From: JBBRVP01 sp038246785
GTDB lineage: Bacteria > Actinomycetota > Actinomycetes > Jiangellales > Jiangellaceae
NCBI GenBank assembly: GCA_038246785.1
Contig: JBBRVP010000013.1
Location: forward strand, 1 to 64,000
Direction of reading: 5' to 3'
DNA: 64,000 nucleotides
The notes beneath the pieces are model-generated. The model saw nothing but the letters and a program-made list of their open reading frames with translations, was not told the origin of the DNA and made no database searches. Positions 58,715 through 64,000 of this stretch are shown one piece after another. The position numbers and the translations under genes were made by a program. Within the stretch, counting starts at the first letter, position 1, and each line of letters begins with the position of its first letter.

Positions 58715-60433
58715 TCAGCGCAGCACCCCGGCTGGAGTCCGCACTTCGGGCGCGGTCAGATCGCGGACCACACGACCCTCGTGCAGCGTCAGCACGTGGT
58801 CGCACAAGGCGAGAGTGGTTTCGCGGTGGGCGATGACCACGATCAGAAGGCGCCTGACGGTCCGGAGGCGCCGCAACGTGTCGTGCACGACGCGCTCGGT
58901 GGTCGGGTCCAGCGCGCTCGTCGGCTCGTCCAGCACGATGACGGCGGGACTCCTCACGAGCGCCCGTGCGAGCCCCACCCGCTGCACCTGCCCCCCCGAA
59001 AGATCCCGCTGACCGGTGCCGATCGGAGTTTCCAGTCCGTCCGGCAAGGATTCGAGGAGATCGGCGAGCCCGGCGTCCAGAACGGCTCGCTCGACGTCGG
59101 AGTCGGACAACCGCTCGTCGAGGAAGGTGACGTTGTCCCGCAAGCTGCCGTGGATCAGATGCGGCTGCTGAGGAACGTGGCTGAACTTTGAGAACCACGC
59201 TTGCTCCGACACCGTTCCAGCCGGTCGTCCATCGACGAGCAGTTGTCCCACAATCGGCTCGCGAAGCCGGAGCAGGATCTGCGCCAGGGTCGACTTGCCG
59301 CCGCCCGAGGGGCCGACTACACCCACCATGCTGCCGACCGGCAGCCGCAAGTCTACGTCGACCAGCGCGGGCCGCCCCTGGTCGGGATAGGTGTACGAGA
59401 CCCCGCGGAGCTCCACCTCGTCCACACTGTCGAGCTGTTCCGTACCGTTCGCCCGCGAGGGCGCTGGGGCGGCGAGCGACCCGTACAGGATGTCGAGTGC
59501 CGGCGATGTTTCCGAGACGACCTGGAGCGAGCTCTGGACGGCCTGGCCGTACTGCACGCTGCGCAGCAGGAGTAGGCCGACCGCGGCCAGCGTGGCGAGC
59601 CCGCCGCCGTCGGAGCCACCGAGCAGCAGAACGACGAGGAGTAGACCGGCGATGACCAGCAGTCCGCCGTACTGGTAGACCAAGGGGGTCGCTGCGGCCA
59701 GCGCAGCGGTGCGCTCGCGCAGCGCCTGCAGCGGTGTCGACAGTGCCTCCATGCGGGCCTCGACTGCGGGCCAGGCGCTGAAGACCCTGAGATCCGAGGC
59801 CTGCTGGACGACGTCAGTGAGCTCCTCGCCGTAGCGGTACTCCACCTCGTTGAGCGAGCGACTCGCGACCCTGGTCGCCCTGCGAAGCGGCACGATGACG
59901 AGTGCCAACACCGCACCCATCGCGCCAATGACCAAGGCGCCGAGCGGGTCGACGAGGATCGAGACAGTGACGAAGACGGCCACCATCGCGGACGCACGCA
60001 GCCAGTTGGTGAGTGCGTTGAATTGGCGCACCGCTTGCTGGGCCAGCCGCAGCCGTCCTTGGAGGCCCCCGGCACGCTGGCGGGCCTGGTAATCCCAGTC
60101 CGCGCGCGCGAAGTCGAGGAACACGCCATCGCGCGCCATTCGGTCGACGGCAGCCGCCGCCCGCGACTGCGTCATCACGAAGACACCCGACACGGCGGCC
60201 GCCGCCACGATCGAGAATGCCGTCGCGGCAAGTGCAGTGCCGATCCCGACCTGGAGCCGAAGCCCCGCGAAGTCGATCATGACCCGATGTTGCCCCGACC
60301 CCAGCGACCCGGCGACGACAGCAATCAGGACGAACACCATCGACTCGAGCTGCGCGGCAACGACGGAGACGACGCCCAGCCGCGCCATGACGCGGTGCTG
60401 TCCGGGTTGTTGCGCCAGCGCATGCTTGAGCAC
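58715..60433 (-). CDS. ABC exporter, fused permease-ATPase (MsbA/PglK-like)
   Basis: A 572-residue half-transporter. The N-terminal domain has about five or six transmembrane helices. The ATPase has Walker A GPSGGGKST, signature LSGGQVQRVGLARAL, Walker B VIVLDEPTSALD and a His in VIAHRET. GTG at 60433 has GAGGGGGGCG upstream and was preferred to upstream GTG codons such as 60487. As a homodimer it could flip a lipid-linked glycan, like PglK, or export another product. It lies between two glycosyltransferase genes, supporting a glycan role. Confidence 0.9.
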   Translation of the reverse strand: MLKHALAQQPGQHRVMARLGVVSVVAAQLESMVFVLIAVVAGSLGSGQHRVMIDFAGLRLQVGIGTALAATAFSIVAAAAVSGVFVMTQSRAAAAVDRMARDGVFLDFARADWDYQARQRAGGLQGRLRLAQQAVRQFNALTNWLRASAMVAVFVTVSILVDPLGALVIGAMGAVLALVIVPLRRATRVASRSLNEVEYRYGEELTDVVQQASDLRVFSAWPAVEARMEALSTPLQALRERTAALAAATPLVYQYGGLLVIAGLLLVVLLLGGSDGGGLATLAAVGLLLLRSVQYGQAVQSSLQVVSETSPALDILYGSLAAPAPSRANGTEQLDSVDEVELRGVSYTYPDQGRPALVDVDLRLPVGSMVGVVGPSGGGKSTLAQILLRLREPIVGQLLVDGRPAGTVSEQAWFSKFSHVPQQPHLIHGSLRDNVTFLDERLSDSDVERAVLDAGLADLLESLPDGLETPIGTGQRDLSGGQVQRVGLARALVRSPAVIVLDEPTSALDPTTERVVHDTLRRLRTVRRLLIVVIAHRETTLALCDHVLTLHEGRVVRDLTAPEVRTPAGVLR

Positions 60434-60512
60434 CGACGCCCCCCTCGAGCCGACGTGCTGGACGACCACGACGCTACCCAGGCGCACAGCGGGCGGGGAT
60501 CCCTCGTGCGCA

Positions 60513-61427
60513 CTACGGGACGTACGCCTGCGTGACGACTCGACGTCTCCACACGCCACGTACCGCGACCGTCACGATGCTGCGGAGGTTGGCTGGATGC
60601 GCCGGCGCGCTCCGCCAAGCACGACCGAGCGCCCGAAGACCGTCGACTCGGGCTCCGCGGAGGAATCGGGACCGTGCGATGATTCGCCATTGAATCGCCG
60701 CGATGTCGGGGCTCCTCTCGAACGCCTGCGGATGCTGCTCGAGCAACCGCAAGGCGGCAGCCTCGCGGGCGGGCATGGTCCTCAGGTCTCGGCCGGAGTC
60801 GGCGGGTGTGTAACGCATCAAGACAGCGCTCGTGCGTCGAATTTCGTCGGTTGCGCATCCGAGCACCCGCGCGAGCCGAAGGCACAACTCCGTGTGCTCG
60901 GCGTAGGTCAGCGCCTCGTCGAAGCCGCCCACATGCTCCATCAGGTCCTTGCGGACCACAAAGTTCCCCGGCATCAGGCCAATCCCTCGCGCCCCCCCGC
61001 TAGGGTCGATCCCACCTGCCGGGCAGCTCACCCAACGGCCTGCCACACGGTAAAGGGCGCTGGCGAGGACGAGCCTGACGCCTGGCTCGGCGATGAGCGG
61101 CCGAACTGCGTCGTACCACCCCTCCAGGAGGACATCGTCACTATCGAGAAAGAGGAGCCAATCCGCACGGGCATGAGCAACCCCAGTGTTGCGCGCCCGA
61201 CAAACACCACCAGGCGCCTGGCAGACGACCTGGACTCGGGTGTCCGCGACTTCACGAGCCGCCGCGTCGCTGCCGTCCATCGACCCGTCGTCGACCACGA
61301 CCACCTCCACCGGCGCACCCAGGGGCAGTGCCGACCTGACCGCACGCCCGATGAGGTCGCGGCGATCGCGAACGGGGATGACGACCGAGACGAGTGGTCT
61401 GGGTGGGGGCATCAAGACGTTCACCAT
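60513..61427 (-). CDS. Glycosyltransferase family 2
   Basis: A GT-A enzyme of about 304 residues. It has VSVVIPVRDRRDLIGRAV, VVVVDDGSMDGSD and GGVCRARNTGVAHARADWLLFLDSDDVL. MPGNFVVRKDLMEHVGGFDE and YAEHTELCLRLARVLG follow, then a helical C-terminus with RFLRGARVDGLRALGRA. ATG at 61427 lies next to the TGA of the upstream gene; GTG at 61424 is an equally possible start. It precedes the ABC exporter gene. Confidence 0.88.
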   Translation of the reverse strand: MVNVLMPPPRPLVSVVIPVRDRRDLIGRAVRSALPLGAPVEVVVVDDGSMDGSDAAAREVADTRVQVVCQAPGGVCRARNTGVAHARADWLLFLDSDDVLLEGWYDAVRPLIAEPGVRLVLASALYRVAGRWVSCPAGGIDPSGGARGIGLMPGNFVVRKDLMEHVGGFDEALTYAEHTELCLRLARVLGCATDEIRRTSAVLMRYTPADSGRDLRTMPAREAAALRLLEQHPQAFERSPDIAAIQWRIIARSRFLRGARVDGLRALGRAWRSAPAHPANLRSIVTVAVRGVWRRRVVTQAYVP

Positions 61428-62353
61428 CGATCCGGATCCACTCGTCGTCCGGTGCGACCGGTCCAGCCGTCGACGCACGCCCGCAGGTGAAGGCCGAGGA
61501 CTCGACCGGGCGAGCCGCGTTCCGTCGCAGCGCGGACAAGACCCCGTGCAAGGCCGGCGCGCAGAGTGACCCGCACCGCGGCCCGTCGCAGACCCATCCC
61601 GCGGAGAATGAGGATGAGGTTGCGGACGCTGTAGTAGTCACGCCATGTCACCCGAGGCGACCGCCTCGGGACCTTCCCCAGCCGTCCGTAGCGGTCCCGC
61701 AGCCGCCTCCAGGCATCGCCGTCGGCGTACAGGGTGTGGCCTGCACGCCCAAGCTGCAACCCGAGCTCGAGGTCATCGAAGCCGAAGAAGAGCTCACTGC
61801 GAGGACCGCCTACCTGTCGCAGCACGCCCGCGCTGTAAAGGGGGAAGGAATCCCCTCCTATGTAGTCCACCGACAGCGTGCCGTGCAGAGCTGCATCGGG
61901 GGGGCGGAGGAGGCGGCCGCGTCGACGGTCCAGCCGTGACCCCACCAGGCCAACAGCACCAGTCCTGGCGTCCACCGTGCTGCAGTCCAGCGCCAGTGCG
62001 AGGAGCCCTTCCACGACTTGGGGGTCTTCCTGCGGATTGTCGTCGTCGAGGAAGAGGATCCAGTCGTCGTCGGAGGCTTCCGCCAGGACTCGTTCAACGC
62101 CTCTCGCCAGGCCCCCAGCCGGACCGAGGTTTGCTCCAGTCGGCAGGTAGTCCAGCGGGAGTCCGGCGGAAGCCTGCTCCACCACCGCGCGGGCCTCGTC
62201 TTCGAGCCCATTGTCAACGACGACCACGCTGCGAAGGCGGACCGTTTGGGCGGTCAACGACGCCAGCATCCGCGCGAGGTCCGTGGGTCGGCGGTAGGTC
62301 ACGACCACGCCGTGGACGGATGGAACGACAGCAGAGTCCTCCGATTGGCCCAC
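61421..62353 (-). CDS. Glycosyltransferase family 2 (galactofuranosyl/rhamnosyl-type)
   Basis: A 310-residue GT-A enzyme. It has VHGVVVTYRRPTDLARML, VVVVDNGLEDEA and GANLGPAGGLARGVERVL. The metal motif is in WILFLDDDNPQ. FFGFDDLELGLQLGRAG and TWRDYYSVRNLILI follow; the last block parallels the YYQTRN block of the genes at 50991 and 52297. GTG at 62353 has AGGGGGGACC directly upstream. It is divergent from the GT4 gene at 62495 and begins a five-gene operon ending with the FdtA-like gene. Confidence 0.88.
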   Translation of the reverse strand: MGQSEDSAVVPSVHGVVVTYRRPTDLARMLASLTAQTVRLRSVVVVDNGLEDEARAVVEQASAGLPLDYLPTGANLGPAGGLARGVERVLAEASDDDWILFLDDDNPQEDPQVVEGLLALALDCSTVDARTGAVGLVGSRLDRRRGRLLRPPDAALHGTLSVDYIGGDSFPLYSAGVLRQVGGPRSELFFGFDDLELGLQLGRAGHTLYADGDAWRRLRDRYGRLGKVPRRSPRVTWRDYYSVRNLILILRGMGLRRAAVRVTLRAGLARGLVRAATERGSPGRVLGLHLRACVDGWTGRTGRRVDPDRW

Positions 62354-62494
62354 GGTCCCCCCTGCGTGCCTCGCGCGGCCTAGACTCCAGACTGTAACCA
62401 TCGGAAGCACGCTGCGCATACGGGAATCGCAGGAGCGTGTCTCTGACAGTGCCCTTCCCGCGGCCACGAGCCAGGAGCTCCACTGGTCCAACAC

Positions 62495-63646
62495 GTGCGC
62501 GTCCTCCAACTCATCGACAGCCTCGCGCCGGCAGGCGCCGAGCGCTCGCTCGTCGCGCTCGCGCCGCACCTGCTCGCGCGCGGCGTCGACCTGCACGTCG
62601 CCGTCCTGGTCGAACGCGAGGGCGACCTGAGGCCGCAGCTGGCCGAGGCCGACGTCCCGGTGCGCTCGATGGCCTCCCCCGGCGCGGGCCGGCGGGCCTG
62701 GTACGCGCGCACGGCCCGGCTCGTCGCGCAGCTGCGGCCGGATGTTGTTCATACGACCGTCTTCGAGGCCGACCTCGCCGGACGGCTGGCCGCCGCCCGG
62801 CACCGCGTGCCCTGTGTATCCAGCCTGGTCAACACCGCGTACGGCCGTGAGGAGTCAACGGGGCTACGCCGCTCCCGGGTCCTGCTCGCCCAGGCAGCCG
62901 ACATCGCCACCGGTCGACTCGTGACGCGCTGGCACGCGGTGACGCGGCACGTCGCCGAGGTCATGGGCCGCCGGCTTCGCATCCCCGCAGACGGCATCGA
63001 GGTCATCCCGCGCGGCCGCGACCCAGAGGTGCTCGGCCGCCGGACCCAGGAGCGCCGCCGTGGCACCCGCGAGCGCCTCGGTCTGGCCGACGACGTCCCC
63101 GTGGTGCTCGCGGTAGGCCGCCTTGAACGGCAGAAGGGCCTCGACGTCCTGCTCCGCGCCCTGCCACCCCTGCTCACGGAACGGCCGACGCTGCGGCTGC
63201 TCGTCGCCGGCCGCGACGGCGCCGCCTCCGCAGACCTGGCCGCCCTGCGCGAGTCGCTCGGGCTGACCGAGACGGTGACTTTCCTCGGGATGCGTGACGA
63301 CGTCGCCGACCTCATGGTCGCCGCCGACGTCCTGGCCTTCCCGAGCCGCTGGGAGGGTGCCGCCGGCACGCTGCTGGAGGCGATGGCCCTCGAGCTGCCG
63401 GTCGTCACCAGCGACCTGCCGACGCTGCGCGAGACGGTCGACGAGCGGATCGCACTGCTCGTGCCGCCGCAGGACACCGACCGGCTGACCGGGGCGCTCG
63501 CCGACGTCCTGGACGACCGGTCACCGGCCGCCGACCGCGCGACTGTGGCCAGGGCCCGCTTCGAGGCCGACTTCACGGTGGCGGCTGCGGCCGACCGTAC
63601 GGTCGATCTCTACCGCCGCGTGGCCGCCACCGGCCGCCGTCGCTGA
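62495..63646 (+). CDS. Glycosyltransferase family 4
   Basis: A 383-residue GT-B enzyme. It has VLQLIDSLAPAGAERSLVALAPHL, DVVHTTVFEADLAGRLAA, VVLAVGRLERQKGLDVLLRALP, and PSRWEGAAGTLLEAMALELP with the conserved Glu. GTG at 62495 opens the conserved core. It is alone on this strand between the divergent GT2 operon and the epimerase gene at 63774. Donor sugar is unknown. Confidence 0.9.
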   Translation: MRVLQLIDSLAPAGAERSLVALAPHLLARGVDLHVAVLVEREGDLRPQLAEADVPVRSMASPGAGRRAWYARTARLVAQLRPDVVHTTVFEADLAGRLAAARHRVPCVSSLVNTAYGREESTGLRRSRVLLAQAADIATGRLVTRWHAVTRHVAEVMGRRLRIPADGIEVIPRGRDPEVLGRRTQERRRGTRERLGLADDVPVVLAVGRLERQKGLDVLLRALPPLLTERPTLRLLVAGRDGAASADLAALRESLGLTETVTFLGMRDDVADLMVAADVLAFPSRWEGAAGTLLEAMALELPVVTSDLPTLRETVDERIALLVPPQDTDRLTGALADVLDDRSPAADRATVARARFEADFTVAAAADRTVDLYRRVAATGRRR

Positions 63647-63674
63647 TCTCGCCAGCCGATCCCGCACCAGCGGC

Positions 63675-63696
63675 GCTACGCCGAACGGGCCATGCG
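63675..63696 (+). promoter_or_regulatory. 22-bp element shared with the region upstream of 23531
   Basis: Carries the core CGAACGGGCCATGCG and matches 23462-23483 at 20 of 22 bases. It lies 77 bases before the ATG at 63774, which is itself preceded by a run of seven G. It may mark co-regulated epimerase genes at the two edges of the glycan region. Confidence 0.45.
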
Positions 63697-63773
63697 CGGG
63701 CGCTGCCCCGCCACCTAACGTCAATGCGGCGGAGCCGGCCGCACGGTCGACCGCATCCGCTCCTGGGGGGGAC

Positions 63774-64000
63774 ATGCGCTACGTCGTCACCGGCTCGGCC
63801 GGGTTCATCGGGGCGCACCTGAGCGCCAGGCTGCTCGCCGACGGGCACGACGTGCTCGGCATCGACGCCTTCACCGACTACTACGACCCGGCGATCAAGC
63901 GGGCGCGGGTCGAGCGGCTGGCGGCACGCTCTCGCTACCGCCACGTGGCCGCCGACCTGGCCGCCGCCGATATGGGGCCGCTGCTCGCCGGAGCCGATGC
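63774..64000 (+). CDS. NAD-dependent epimerase/dehydratase (3' end outside window)
   Basis: The first 75 or so residues of an extended SDR. The Rossmann motif is VVTGSAGFIGAHLSARLL, with Asp in GIDAFTDYYDPAIKRARVE. The DYYDP pattern is typical of UDP-glucuronate 4-epimerase and related enzymes, so a UDP-uronic acid or UDP-hexose substrate is likely. ATG at 63774 follows GGGGGGGAC. The catalytic Ser/Tyr/Lys residues lie beyond the window. Confidence 0.88.
   Translation, partial: MRYVVTGSAGFIGAHLSARLLADGHDVLGIDAFTDYYDPAIKRARVERLAARSRYRHVAADLAAADMGPLLAGAD

Overview
This is a very GC-rich actinobacterial chromosome segment. Actinomycetota markers include RbpA, WhiA, the OpcA-linked pentose phosphate operon, GTG starts in most genes and RskA-type anti-sigma signalling. 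The genus cannot be fixed from the sequence alone. No tRNA, rRNA, CRISPR array or insertion sequence was recognised.

Layout. (1) 1-4.8 kb: the end of a sortase gene, an ECF sigma/anti-sigma pair, heme A synthase (ctaA), a UdgX-type uracil-DNA glycosylase and heme O synthase (ctaB). (2) 4.9-13.3 kb: a plus-strand tkt-tal-pgi-zwf-opcA-pgl operon for the pentose phosphate pathway and NADPH. (3) 13.5-22.4 kb: minus-strand housekeeping genes, in transcription order uvrC-rapZ-yvcK-whiA, then gap-pgk-tpiA-secG-rbpA. (4) 22.4-53.7 kb: a large exopolysaccharide/glycan locus. (5) 53.7-57.2 kb: a Rieske protein gene and uvrA. (6) 57.3-64 kb: a second glycan block with a FdtA-like ketoisomerase, glycosyltransferases, an ABC exporter and an epimerase cut by the window end.

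The glycan locus looks like a lipid-linked glycan pathway. It has a membrane-bound PglF/CapD-type dehydratase, a DegT aminotransferase, a NeuD/PglD-type acyltransferase and a PglC-type phosphoglycosyl transferase. Many GT2 and GT4 glycosyltransferases, an O-antigen-ligase-like protein, a fused Wzz/BY-kinase and an MsbA/PglK-like ABC exporter complete the set. A separate minus-strand cassette (cytidylyltransferase, C-methyltransferase, 3,5-epimerase, PIG-L deacetylase, DUF4910-like protein, epimerase) should make and tailor a branched deoxysugar. Two atypical LuxR regulators head a nine-gene, tightly coupled operon at 30.1-40.3 kb. Inside it sit a PqqD-like protein, an NTP_transf_5 nucleotidyltransferase and an HprK-like kinase, a trio known from polysaccharide and RiPP loci whose job in glycan loci is poorly understood.

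The most interesting points are: the PqqD/nucleotidyltransferase/HprK trio followed by a frame-broken Tat-signal mini-gene; a protein with an internally duplicated Cys-containing module and no recognised family (48727-49746); a tandem duplication of a GT2 gene plus upstream region plus PqqD gene, with one PqqD copy reduced to a stump; the apparent insertion of the glycan locus between uvrA and uvrC; and shared upstream DNA motifs (a 22-bp element at both epimerase genes, G-tracts before many starts, and dyads at the LuxR start).
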